From assembly GCF_002021815.1 (NCBI RefSeq), contig NZ_CP019952.1, forward strand, positions 837,001 to 901,000: a DNA stretch of 64,000 bases, in the 5' to 3' direction. Each line of letters begins with the position of its first letter. Within the stretch, counting starts at the first letter, position 1. Shown here piece by piece: positions 34,539 to 42,653 of the stretch. Both the position numbers and the translations under genes were made by a program. The notes beneath the pieces were generated by a model. That model was not told the DNA's origin and searched no databases. It was given only the letters and a program-made list of their open reading frames with translations. The DNA comes from Pseudomonas parafulva (GTDB lineage Bacteria > Pseudomonadota > Gammaproteobacteria > Pseudomonadales > Pseudomonadaceae).

Positions 34539-36929
34539 ATGAAGTCTACTTTGCGTTGCGTTCCCCTTTGGCTCGGTCTTGCAGTACTCCCGCCGCTCAT
34601 CTACACCCAGGCGGCGACTGCAGCGCAACGCGCGCAAGCTTATACCTTCGACCAACCTGCCCAGCCACTGCTCCAGGCCCTCGCCGCCTTCAGCCGCGTC
34701 ACCGGGCAGAGCGTGGTCCATACCCTGACGCTACCTGCCGTGCAGGCGCCTGCGTTGCACGGGGCCTTGAGCGCCGAGCAGGCGTTGCAGCGCTTGTTGG
34801 GTAATGCCGGGCTGACCTGGCAACGGGTCGATGCCCATACCTTCACCCTGCAAGCGCTGGACACCGCCGGTGCCTTGAACCTGCAGGCCACCACCGTGAC
34901 TTCGCAGCTCGACAGCTTGAGCTATCAGCCGCCCACCACCACCTCGATCATGCGCGGCCAGGGCCCCACCCAGGACATCCCCCAGGCGATCAACGTGGTG
35001 CCCGCCCAAGTGCTGCGCGACCAGGCGCCGCGCAACCTGGACGATGCCCTGGCCAACGTCAGCGGCATTACCCAAGGCAACAATTTCGGCGGTACCTCCG
35101 ACACCGTCATGAAGCGGGGCTTTGGCGACAACCGCGACGGTTCGATCATGCGCGATGGCATGCCGTTGGTGCAGGGCCGCAGCCTCAGCGCCAGCACCGA
35201 GCGGGTCGAGGTGCTCAAGGGGCCGGCTTCGCTGTTGTACGGCATCCAGGATCCAGGCGGGGTGATCAACGTGGTCAGCAAGCGGCCCCAGCTGCAGGCC
35301 TACAACGTACTGACTGCACGCGGCTCGACCTACGGCGATGGCAAGAACGGCAGCGGTGGTGGGTTCGACAGCACCGGTGCGCTGGGCGACAGCAACTTGG
35401 CCTACCGCCTGATTGCCGACCACACGGACGAAGACTACTGGCGCAACTACGGCGTGCGCCGCGAGACACTGCTGGCCCCCTCGCTGGCCTGGCTGGGCGA
35501 GGATACCCAAGTAGTGGTGGCCTACGAGCACCGTGAATTTCTTTACCCGTTCGACCGCGGCACGGCCTTCGGCAACGACGGCCATCCGCTCAACATCCCG
35601 GCCACGCGGCGCCTGGATGAGCCGTTCAACGACATGCAGGGCCGCTCCGACCTCTACAGCCTGCAACTGGACCATCAGCTTGCCGACGACTGGAAGCTGC
35701 ACCTGGGCTACAGCTTCAACCGGGAAACCTATGACGCCAGCCAGGTCCGCGTGACCGGGGTCAACCCGCGCACTGGCACACTGACGCGCAGCATCGATGG
35801 CACGCGCGGTGCCATGAGCCGAGACCAGTTCGTCACGGCGAGCCTGGCCGGCACGGTCCAGTTGGCAGGCCTGCAGCATGATCTGCTGGTGGGCCTGGAC
35901 CATGAAGACCGCAAGGTGTACCGCGCCGACCTGATCCGCCAGACGCCGCGCACCCCCTTCAGCTACCTGAACCCTGTGTATGGGCGCGAAGTGGAGGGCA
36001 GCACAGTGCGCGCCTCCGACAGTGACCAGACCGACGAGCTGCGCACTGACGCCTTGTTCATGCAGGATGCGCTGCACCTGGACGATCACTGGATCCTGGT
36101 GGCCGGTGGGCGCTTCCAGCAATATGACCAGTACGCCGGTCGCGGGCGCCCGTTCAAGGCCAACACCGACATCAATGGGCAAACCTGGGTCCCCCATGCG
36201 GGGGTGGTGTACAAGGTCGATGAACAGCTCTCGTTCTACGGCAGCTACAGCGAATCGTTCAAGCCCAACTCGACCATCGCACCACTGGCCGGCAACGTGG
36301 TGCTCGACGGCGCCATCGCCCCGGAAGAGGGCAAGTCGTGGGAGCTTGGGGCCAAGCTCGACGTACCAGGGCGCATCACCGGCACCTTGGCCTTGTTCGA
36401 CATCACCAAGCGCAACGTTCTGGTGTCCAACTTCGATTCGAGCACCCGCGAGACGGTCTACAGCAATGCCGGTGAAGTGAACTCCCGGGGCGTCGAGCTG
36501 GACCTGACCGGCCAGTTGAGCGAGCGCTGGAGCCTGATCGGCAGCTACGCCTTCACCGATGCCAAGGTCACCCAAGACCCGGCCCTAAAGGGCAATCGCC
36601 TGCAGAACGTGGCGCGGCACGGCGCTTCGTTGTCCGCCGTCTACGATTTCGGCAGCCTGTTCGGTGGCGACAGCCTGCGCGCCGGTGCCGGGGCGCGTTA
36701 TGTGGGCGAGCGTACCGGCAATGCCACCAACACCTTCGACCTGCCGTCCTACACGGTGGCCGACGCCTTCGCCAGCTACGAGACCCAGCTGGACGCGCAC
36801 ACCGTTCGCCTGCAACTGAACGTCAAGAACCTGTTCGACAAGGTGTACTACAGCTCGTCGGTGAACCAGTACTTCGTGGCGGTGGGCGATGCGCGGCAGG
36901 TGAGCGTATCGGGTACCTTCGAATTCTAG
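34539..36929 (+). CDS. TonB-dependent siderophore receptor with STN signalling domain
   Basis: A 796-residue outer-membrane receptor. The signal peptide runs to about residue 28 (...YTQAATAAQ). The STN domain at 35-110 (FDQPAQPLLQALAAFSRVTGQSV) is for surface signalling to the FecR-like protein. The plug is at 130-270 (MRGQGPTQDIPQAINVV, DDALANVSGITQGNNFGG, VEVLKGPASLLYGIQDPGG), and the barrel ends with the terminal Phe of VSVSGTFEF. It resembles hydroxamate/ferrichrome-type siderophore receptors (FpvA/FoxA group). The ligand is not known. The frame is open from 34401, but the signal peptide sets the start. Confidence 0.92.
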   Translation: MKSTLRCVPLWLGLAVLPPLIYTQAATAAQRAQAYTFDQPAQPLLQALAAFSRVTGQSVVHTLTLPAVQAPALHGALSAEQALQRLLGNAGLTWQRVDAHTFTLQALDTAGALNLQATTVTSQLDSLSYQPPTTTSIMRGQGPTQDIPQAINVVPAQVLRDQAPRNLDDALANVSGITQGNNFGGTSDTVMKRGFGDNRDGSIMRDGMPLVQGRSLSASTERVEVLKGPASLLYGIQDPGGVINVVSKRPQLQAYNVLTARGSTYGDGKNGSGGGFDSTGALGDSNLAYRLIADHTDEDYWRNYGVRRETLLAPSLAWLGEDTQVVVAYEHREFLYPFDRGTAFGNDGHPLNIPATRRLDEPFNDMQGRSDLYSLQLDHQLADDWKLHLGYSFNRETYDASQVRVTGVNPRTGTLTRSIDGTRGAMSRDQFVTASLAGTVQLAGLQHDLLVGLDHEDRKVYRADLIRQTPRTPFSYLNPVYGREVEGSTVRASDSDQTDELRTDALFMQDALHLDDHWILVAGGRFQQYDQYAGRGRPFKANTDINGQTWVPHAGVVYKVDEQLSFYGSYSESFKPNSTIAPLAGNVVLDGAIAPEEGKSWELGAKLDVPGRITGTLALFDITKRNVLVSNFDSSTRETVYSNAGEVNSRGVELDLTGQLSERWSLIGSYAFTDAKVTQDPALKGNRLQNVARHGASLSAVYDFGSLFGGDSLRAGAGARYVGERTGNATNTFDLPSYTVADAFASYETQLDAHTVRLQLNVKNLFDKVYYSSSVNQYFVAVGDARQVSVSGTFEF

Positions 36930-37813
36930 CGACCAGCCCTGCGGCCCAGGGCCTGACGATACTCCCCAGGCGTGGCCGCCAGCACCTGGCGAAAGCGATT
37001 GCTGAAATGGCTGGCGCTGGCGAAACCGCAGGCCAGGGCCACCTCGCCCAAGGGCGCATGGCCCAGCCGCAGCAGCAGGCACGCCCGGTGCAGGCGCCGG
37101 GCCAGCAGGTATTGGTGGGGGGGCAAGCCGAAGCTCACGCGAAACATGCGTGCGAAATGGTACTCGGACAGGTTGCAGCGCACGGCCAGCTCGCCCAGGG
37201 TAAGGGCATGCTCCAGGTGTGCTTCGATGTAGTCGACCAACTGCCGGCGCTGGCTGGGCGCCAGCCCGCCCTTCAGGCGCAGCCCCTGGCGCAGGCCCAC
37301 TTGGCTGAGCAAGGCATGGTCGACGATCTCGTGGGCCAGGCTGCTGGCCAGCAAACGTTCGGCCGGCTCGTTCCAGTCAAGGCCTGACAGCTGGCGAAAG
37401 CGCAGGGCCTGCCTGGGGTCGTCCATGAAGGTCGCCTCTTGCAGTTGCAGCGCCCGCGGCTCCCGGTCGAGCAGGCGTATGCACCCCAGCGCGAACTGCG
37501 CCGGGCTCACATACAGGTGGGCCATGCGGATGGCCCCGTTGATCACCCAGTTCGATTCGTGCTCGGCCGGCAATACGCACAGCTTGTCCGGAGCACCCTT
37601 GTCGGCCGGGCGTTGGCGCCGAAAGGTGCCGGTACCGTCAGCCAGGTAGCAGGACAGGGTGTGGTGGCTGGGTGCCTGGTAGTCGCGGGCATCGTCGCGG
37701 TTGCGCCACAGCGCAGCCGCCAGCCCATCGCCCAGGTGCGCGCTGAGCTCCAGCCGGGCGTTGGGGGATGCATGCATGACATTGAACACTTGCAGCTGCG
37801 TGAATGGCGTCAT
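36926..37813 (-). CDS. AraC-family regulator
   Basis: A 295-residue regulator. The N-terminal ~180 residues form a variable sensor (HTLSCYLADGTGTFRR, MAHLYVSPAQFAL). The C-terminal double HTH covers about residues 185-290 (LTLGELAVRCNLSEYHFARMFRVSFGLPPHQYLLARRL, GEVALACGFASASHFSNRFRQVLAATPGEYRQ). Its stop overlaps the receptor stop by four bases. It could govern the receptor or the divergent EamA gene; the sequence does not say which. Confidence 0.88.
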   Translation of the reverse strand: MTPFTQLQVFNVMHASPNARLELSAHLGDGLAAALWRNRDDARDYQAPSHHTLSCYLADGTGTFRRQRPADKGAPDKLCVLPAEHESNWVINGAIRMAHLYVSPAQFALGCIRLLDREPRALQLQEATFMDDPRQALRFRQLSGLDWNEPAERLLASSLAHEIVDHALLSQVGLRQGLRLKGGLAPSQRRQLVDYIEAHLEHALTLGELAVRCNLSEYHFARMFRVSFGLPPHQYLLARRLHRACLLLRLGHAPLGEVALACGFASASHFSNRFRQVLAATPGEYRQALGRRAGR

Positions 37814-37995
37814 CGGGGCCTACCTCTGCTGCACATGCTACTGCGGCCAAGGGCAGGTGACAGCGCCTTGATGCGCAAAAGCGCAAGTTTATGCAAGCAG
37901 GGCAGGGCTACCTGGCGAAACACTGGCGGTGCCCGTTACTCCAGGCATGCCTGCCTTGGCCGGGACACCTGTGGAAGGCCCAAAGGAAACACACC

Positions 37996-38898
37996 ATGAA
38001 CCTGTCGCTCTACCTGCTCACCGTGCTGATCTGGGGTACGACTTGGATTGCCCTGAAATTCCAGCTGGGTGGGGTCGCCATCCCCGTATCCATCGTCTAT
38101 CGCTTTGCCTTGGCAGCACTGATCCTGTTTGCCATGCTGTTGCTCACCCGGCGCCTGCAGCCCATGGGTCGGCGCGGCCACCAGATCTGCCTGGCCCAGG
38201 GACTATGCCTGTTCTGCATCAACTTCATCTGCTTTCTCAGCGCCAGCCAATGGATCGCCAGCGGCCTCATTGCCGTGGTGTTCTCCACCGCCACCTTGTG
38301 GAACGCGATCAATGCCCGGCTGTTTTTTGGCCGTCAGGTGGCCCCGCATGTACTAGGCGGTGGCGCCTTGGGATTGCTGGGCCTGGGCCTGCTGTTCTGG
38401 CCGGAGCTGTCGCACCATGCAGCCAGCCGCCAAACCCTGTACGGCCTTGGTCTAGCGCTGCTTGGCACCTTGTGTTTTTCGGCAGGCAACATGCTTTCGA
38501 GTGTTCAGCAGGCGGCCGGGCTCAAGCCCATGACCACCAATGCCTGGGGCATGGCTTATGGGGCAGGCATGCTGGCAATTGCCTGCCTGGTGGGTGGGAT
38601 TCCGTTCGAGATGGAGTGGAGCGCACGCTACGTGGGCTCATTGCTGTACCTGGCGGTGCCGGGCTCGGTGATCGCGTTCACCGCATACCTGACCTTGGTC
38701 GGGCGCATGGGGCCGGAGCGTGCGGCCTACTGCACGGTGCTTTTCCCGCTGGTGGCCCTGAACGTGTCGGCGGCCGTCGAAGGCTATCAATGGACGCCCA
38801 CCGCCTTGCTTGGCCTGGTAGCGGTGATGGCGGGCAATGTGCTGGTGTTTCGCAAACCCAAGGCTGCGCGCGGCCCCGAGGTGCCTCGGCCTGCCTAG
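37996..38898 (+). CDS. EamA-family (DMT) exporter
   Basis: A 300-residue inner-membrane protein with ten TM segments in two EamA repeats (LLTVLIWGTTWIALKFQLG; SASQWIASGLIAVVFSTATLWNAI; LLYLAVPGSVIAFTAYLTLVGRMGPERAAYCTVLFPLVAL). Such carriers export metabolites or amino acids. The ATG at 37996 follows AAAGGAAA. It is divergent from the AraC gene with a 182-base gap, so that regulator is a good candidate controller. A hairpin terminator follows. Confidence 0.88.
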   Translation: MNLSLYLLTVLIWGTTWIALKFQLGGVAIPVSIVYRFALAALILFAMLLLTRRLQPMGRRGHQICLAQGLCLFCINFICFLSASQWIASGLIAVVFSTATLWNAINARLFFGRQVAPHVLGGGALGLLGLGLLFWPELSHHAASRQTLYGLGLALLGTLCFSAGNMLSSVQQAAGLKPMTTNAWGMAYGAGMLAIACLVGGIPFEMEWSARYVGSLLYLAVPGSVIAFTAYLTLVGRMGPERAAYCTVLFPLVALNVSAAVEGYQWTPTALLGLVAVMAGNVLVFRKPKAARGPEVPRPA

Positions 38899-38914
38899 GC
38901 CTGTTCATGAAACA

Positions 38915-38935
38915 GGGCCGCATTGATTGCGGCCC
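38915..38935. terminator. Hairpin between convergent EamA and ghrB genes
   Basis: GGGCCGCA (38915-38922) pairs perfectly with TGCGGCCC (38928-38935), loop TTGAT. It sits 16 bases after the EamA stop and 20 bases before the ghrB stop, so it could end both transcripts. There is no U tract. Confidence 0.55.
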
Positions 38936-38954
38936 GTGTCAGCTACGCCCGTGC

Positions 38955-39929
38955 TCAGCCTTTCCACACCTGAGGATTGACCAGGTCCCTGGGCCGTTCG
39001 CCCAGCAGCGCCGCGCGCAGGTTGTCGATGGCGCGGTTGGCCATGGCCTCACGCGTCTCGGCGGTGGCCGAACCAATGTGGGGCAGGGTCAGGGCATTGG
39101 GCAGGCTGAACAGCGGGGAGTCGGCCAGGGGTTCCTTTTCATACACGTCCAGGCCTGCACCGCGGATCGTGCCGTCCTGCAGGGCCTGGATCAGTGCCGC
39201 CTCGTCCACCACTGGCCCGCGGGCGATGTTGATCAAAAACGCCGAGGGCTTCATCAGCTTCAATTCGCGGGCGCCGATCAACTGGCGCGTGGCATCGGAC
39301 AGCGGCACCACGATGCAGACGAAATCGGCTTCGCCCAGCAGTTGCTCGAGGCTACGCATCTGCGCACCCAATTCCTGCTCCAGGGCCGTCTTGCGGCTGT
39401 TGCCGCTGTAGATGACCGACATGTTGAAGCCAAGGCGACCCCGCCGGGCGATGGCCGCGCCGATGTTGCCCATGCCGACGATGCCCAGGGTCTTGCCATG
39501 CACGTCACTGCCGAAAAGCGCAGGCCCCACGCTGGCCTGCCAATGGCCGGCCTTGGTCCAGGCGTCGAGCTCCGCGGTTCGCCTGGCGCAGCCCATGATC
39601 AAGGAAAAGCCCAGGTCAGCCGTACTTTCAGTGAGCACGTCCGGCGTATTGGTCAGGGCGATGCCGCGCTCGTTGAAGTAGTCCAGATCGTAGTTGTCGT
39701 AGCCCACCGACACGCTGGACACCACTTCGAGCTTGCCGGCCCCTTCGAGCTGGGTACGCCCCAGCTTGCGGCCCACGCCAATCAGGCCGTGGGCATGCGG
39801 CAGGGCTTCGTTGAACTGCGCGTTGACGTCACCGCGTTTGGGATCGGGCATGATCACGGTGAAATCGTGCTGCAAGCGCTCGGCCATGGCCGGGGTGATC
39901 CGGCTGAAGGCAAGGACGGTCTTTTTCAT
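38955..39929 (-). CDS. ghrB: 2-hydroxyacid dehydrogenase (GhrB/TkrA-type)
   Basis: A 324-residue NAD(P)H-dependent reductase for glyoxylate, hydroxypyruvate or 2-ketogluconate. The Rossmann motif is LGIVGMGNIGAAIARR (about 150-165), with the signature block LMKPSAFLINIARGPVVDE. Catalytic Arg is in NIARGP, Glu in YEKEPL and His in LPHIGSAT. SVSVGYDNYDLD is shared with E. coli GhrB. The downstream-divergent LysR gene is 73 bases past its start and reads the same way, so it is not divergent but upstream in tandem. Substrate preference cannot be read from sequence. Confidence 0.85.
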   Translation of the reverse strand: MKKTVLAFSRITPAMAERLQHDFTVIMPDPKRGDVNAQFNEALPHAHGLIGVGRKLGRTQLEGAGKLEVVSSVSVGYDNYDLDYFNERGIALTNTPDVLTESTADLGFSLIMGCARRTAELDAWTKAGHWQASVGPALFGSDVHGKTLGIVGMGNIGAAIARRGRLGFNMSVIYSGNSRKTALEQELGAQMRSLEQLLGEADFVCIVVPLSDATRQLIGARELKLMKPSAFLINIARGPVVDEAALIQALQDGTIRGAGLDVYEKEPLADSPLFSLPNALTLPHIGSATAETREAMANRAIDNLRAALLGERPRDLVNPQVWKG

Positions 39930-40002
39930 CGTTCACCTGAAGGCAAAAGCCTGAAGCTACAGGTTGTGCGCAGCAGGCTGCAACCCTTGGCCCGGTGGTG
40001 GC

Positions 40003-40932
40003 TCAGTGCGCTTTCAAGTCGGCTTCATGGGCCGCGAGGATTTCCGGCAGCGAGTTACGCAGGTACTCCACCCACGTCTTGATCTTCGCGTCCAGGTACT
40101 GGCGCGACGGGTAGATGGCATACAGGTTCAGTTCCTGCAGCCGGTATTGCGGCAGGATTCGCACCAGGGTGCCGTTACGCAAGCCTTCGATGGCCGAATA
40201 GATCGGCAATACCCCCACCCCCATGCCACTGCGAATGGCTGTGCGCATCGCATCGGCCGTGTTGACCATGAACGGCGAGCTGGTGATGTTGACCATTTCC
40301 TGGCCTTCGGGGCCGTCAAACAGCCATTTTTCAAGCGGTATCACCGGGCTAACCATGCGCAGGCAGGCATGCTTGAGCAGATCGGCCGGTTTGTGCGGCA
40401 CGCCATGACGGGCGATATAGGCCGGCGACGCGCAGACGATGCTGTAGGTGATGCCCAGCCGTTGCGACACGAAGCCTGAATCCGGCAGCTCGGTGGCCAG
40501 CACGATGGACACGTCGTAGCCTTCGTCGAGCAGGTCGGGTACACGGTTGGCCATGGTCAGGTCGAAGGTCACGTCCGGGTGCGATTCGCGGTAGCGGGCA
40601 ATGGCATCGACCACGAAATGCTGGCCCACCCCGGTCATCGAGTGCACCTTCAACTGCCCGGCAGGGCGGGCATGGGCGTCGCTGGCCTCGGCCTCGGCTT
40701 CTTCGACGTAGGTCAGAATCTGTTCGCAGCGCATCAGGTAGCGCTTGCCGGCTTCGGTCAGCGCGATGCGGCGCGTGGTGCGGTTGAGCAGGCGTGTTTG
40801 CAGATGAGCTTCCAGGTTGGAGACGGCTCGCGAGACGTTCGCGGTGGTGGTATCCAACTGGCCCGCTGCGGCCGTGAAGCTGCCGAGCTGGGCCACGCAA
40901 CTGAAGGCACGCATGTTTTGCAGGGTGTCCAT
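40003..40932 (-). CDS. LysR-family regulator
   Basis: A 309-residue LTTR. The winged HTH is at residues 1-60 (MRAFSCVAQLGSFTAAAGQLDTTTANVSRAVSNLEAHL, in two parts) and a periplasmic-binding-protein-like effector domain follows (GQLKVHSMTGVGQHFVVDAI; DAMRTAIRSGMGVGVLPIYSA). It belongs to the CrgA/AaeR-like group. It is divergent from the NodT-FUSC-AaeX-AaeA operon (191-base gap), the classical place for an activator of an aromatic-acid efflux system, and also reads towards ghrB. Confidence 0.9.
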   Translation of the reverse strand: MDTLQNMRAFSCVAQLGSFTAAAGQLDTTTANVSRAVSNLEAHLQTRLLNRTTRRIALTEAGKRYLMRCEQILTYVEEAEAEASDAHARPAGQLKVHSMTGVGQHFVVDAIARYRESHPDVTFDLTMANRVPDLLDEGYDVSIVLATELPDSGFVSQRLGITYSIVCASPAYIARHGVPHKPADLLKHACLRMVSPVIPLEKWLFDGPEGQEMVNITSSPFMVNTADAMRTAIRSGMGVGVLPIYSAIEGLRNGTLVRILPQYRLQELNLYAIYPSRQYLDAKIKTWVEYLRNSLPEILAAHEADLKAH

Positions 40933-41123
40933 GGGTCACTCTCGATGTAGAGGACAAAATTGTGTCACGAAGTCGTGCAACCAGGATGAAAAGTTGCCTT
41001 CGACCAAAGGCTGATTATCGCCGTTTCAGTAACAAAGATTCGCAGGAATCAGCGCTTATCGCCAGTGTGGCCGCCCCCTAGAATTGCCCAGCCCCTCCAC
41101 CTCTTCCTCGGGATATCGCAGCT

Positions 41124-42653
41124 GTGCCGCGTTGCATCATCGGAACGCTTCAAGCGTTCAGTGCCTGTGCCCTTGCCCTCACCTTGAGCGGCTGTATCGG
41201 AACCTGGGGCATTGCCCCGCAGACCCAAACGCTGCAAGCCAACACCCTGAGCCCCAGTGCAGCCATCGAGCAGGCCGCCACCGATGCCCACTGGCCGTAC
41301 CAGCAATGGTGGCGCGCCTACCGCGACCCCCAGCTCGATCACTGGATAGCAATGGCGCTGGCCGCCAACCCTAGCCTTGCCATCGCCGCAGCACGGGTGC
41401 GTCAAGCGCGTGCCCTGGCTGGCCTTGCCGAGTCGGCCGAACACCTGCAAGGCAACGGTCAGGCGACGCTCAACCGGCACAACTGGCCTGACGACCCCTT
41501 CTATGGCCCTGGCGACTTGTCCGGTGCCACCACCTGGGATAACAACGCAACCCTTGGCTTGAGCTACGCCCTCGATCTCTGGGGGCGCGAGCGCAATGCC
41601 AGCGAGCAGGCCGTGGACCAGGCCCATCGACAGGTGGCAGAGGCCAGGCAGGCCCAGTTGGAGCTGCAGAACACGGTAGTGAGCGTGTACATCGAGCTGA
41701 GCCTGCATTACGCCCGGCGCGACATCATCAAGGCTCAACTGGCGCAGCAAGAGCAGATCCTGGACCTGGCCCAGCGTCGCCTGGACGCGGGCATCGGCAC
41801 CCATCTGGAGGTCAGCCAGGCCCAGGCGCCGCTGCCGGAAACCCATCGCCAGCTCGACAGCCTGGACGAGGCTATCGTCCTGGCCACCCATCAGCTGGCC
41901 GCCCTGGCGGGCAAGGGGCCAGGGGAGGGCGCGCAGCTGCAGCGCCCCAGCCTGGTCCTTGCCGCACCGCTGACGCTGCCCTCCAGGCTACCCGCCGAAC
42001 TGGTCGGCCAGCGCCCCGATGTGGTCGCCAGCCGCTGGCAGGTCGCTGCCCAGGCGCGTGGGATCGACATGGCCCACGCCGGCTTCTTCCCCAACGTGGA
42101 CCTGATCGGCAGCCTGGGTTTCGTCGCCACTGGCGGCGGCCCGCTGGCGTTTCTCACCGGGCGCAAGTTCAACTACACCGTCGGCCCGGCCGTCACCCTG
42201 CCGATCTTCGATGGCGGGCGTCTGCGCGCGCAACTGGGGGCCGCCGCCGCCGACTATGATGTGGCCGTGGCGCGCTACAACCAGACGGTGATCGGCGCGC
42301 TCAAGGACATCTCCGATCAGTTGGTGCGTCGCGAATCGATGCAGGCGCAGGCGCACTTCGCGGCCGAGTCGGTCGCCGCCGCGCAGAAAACCTATGACAT
42401 CGCCATGGTCGCCTACCAGCGGGGCCTTACCGACTACCTGAACGTGCTCAACGCGCAAACGCTGCTGTTTCGTCAGCAACAGGTTCAGCAGCAGGTGCAG
42501 GCCGCGCGCCTGATCGCCCACGCCGCCCTGGTGACGGCGCTGGGCGGCGGTCTGCAAGCCGGCTCGGATGTACCGGACCAAGAGCGCCAGGCGCCGCCAG
42601 CCACGCCGGCAACCCTCGCCATTCTCAACCCCAAGCCGAGAGCACGCCCATGA
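41124..42653 (+). CDS. NodT-type outer-membrane efflux lipoprotein (first export system)
   Basis: A 509-residue TolC-like channel protein with a lipobox (ALTLSGC, Cys about residue 23). It has two OEP repeats with long helices (LGLSYALDLWGRERNASEQAVDQA; YTVGPAVTLPIFDGGRLRAQLGAAAADYDVAVARYNQTVIGALKDISDQL). The start is GTG at 41124, with a weak ribosome site; it is placed right before the signal. It overlaps the FUSC gene start (ATGA at 42650). It provides the outer-membrane exit of the system. Confidence 0.88.
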   Translation: MPRCIIGTLQAFSACALALTLSGCIGTWGIAPQTQTLQANTLSPSAAIEQAATDAHWPYQQWWRAYRDPQLDHWIAMALAANPSLAIAAARVRQARALAGLAESAEHLQGNGQATLNRHNWPDDPFYGPGDLSGATTWDNNATLGLSYALDLWGRERNASEQAVDQAHRQVAEARQAQLELQNTVVSVYIELSLHYARRDIIKAQLAQQEQILDLAQRRLDAGIGTHLEVSQAQAPLPETHRQLDSLDEAIVLATHQLAALAGKGPGEGAQLQRPSLVLAAPLTLPSRLPAELVGQRPDVVASRWQVAAQARGIDMAHAGFFPNVDLIGSLGFVATGGGPLAFLTGRKFNYTVGPAVTLPIFDGGRLRAQLGAAAADYDVAVARYNQTVIGALKDISDQLVRRESMQAQAHFAAESVAAAQKTYDIAMVAYQRGLTDYLNVLNAQTLLFRQQQVQQQVQAARLIAHAALVTALGGGLQAGSDVPDQERQAPPATPATLAILNPKPRARP

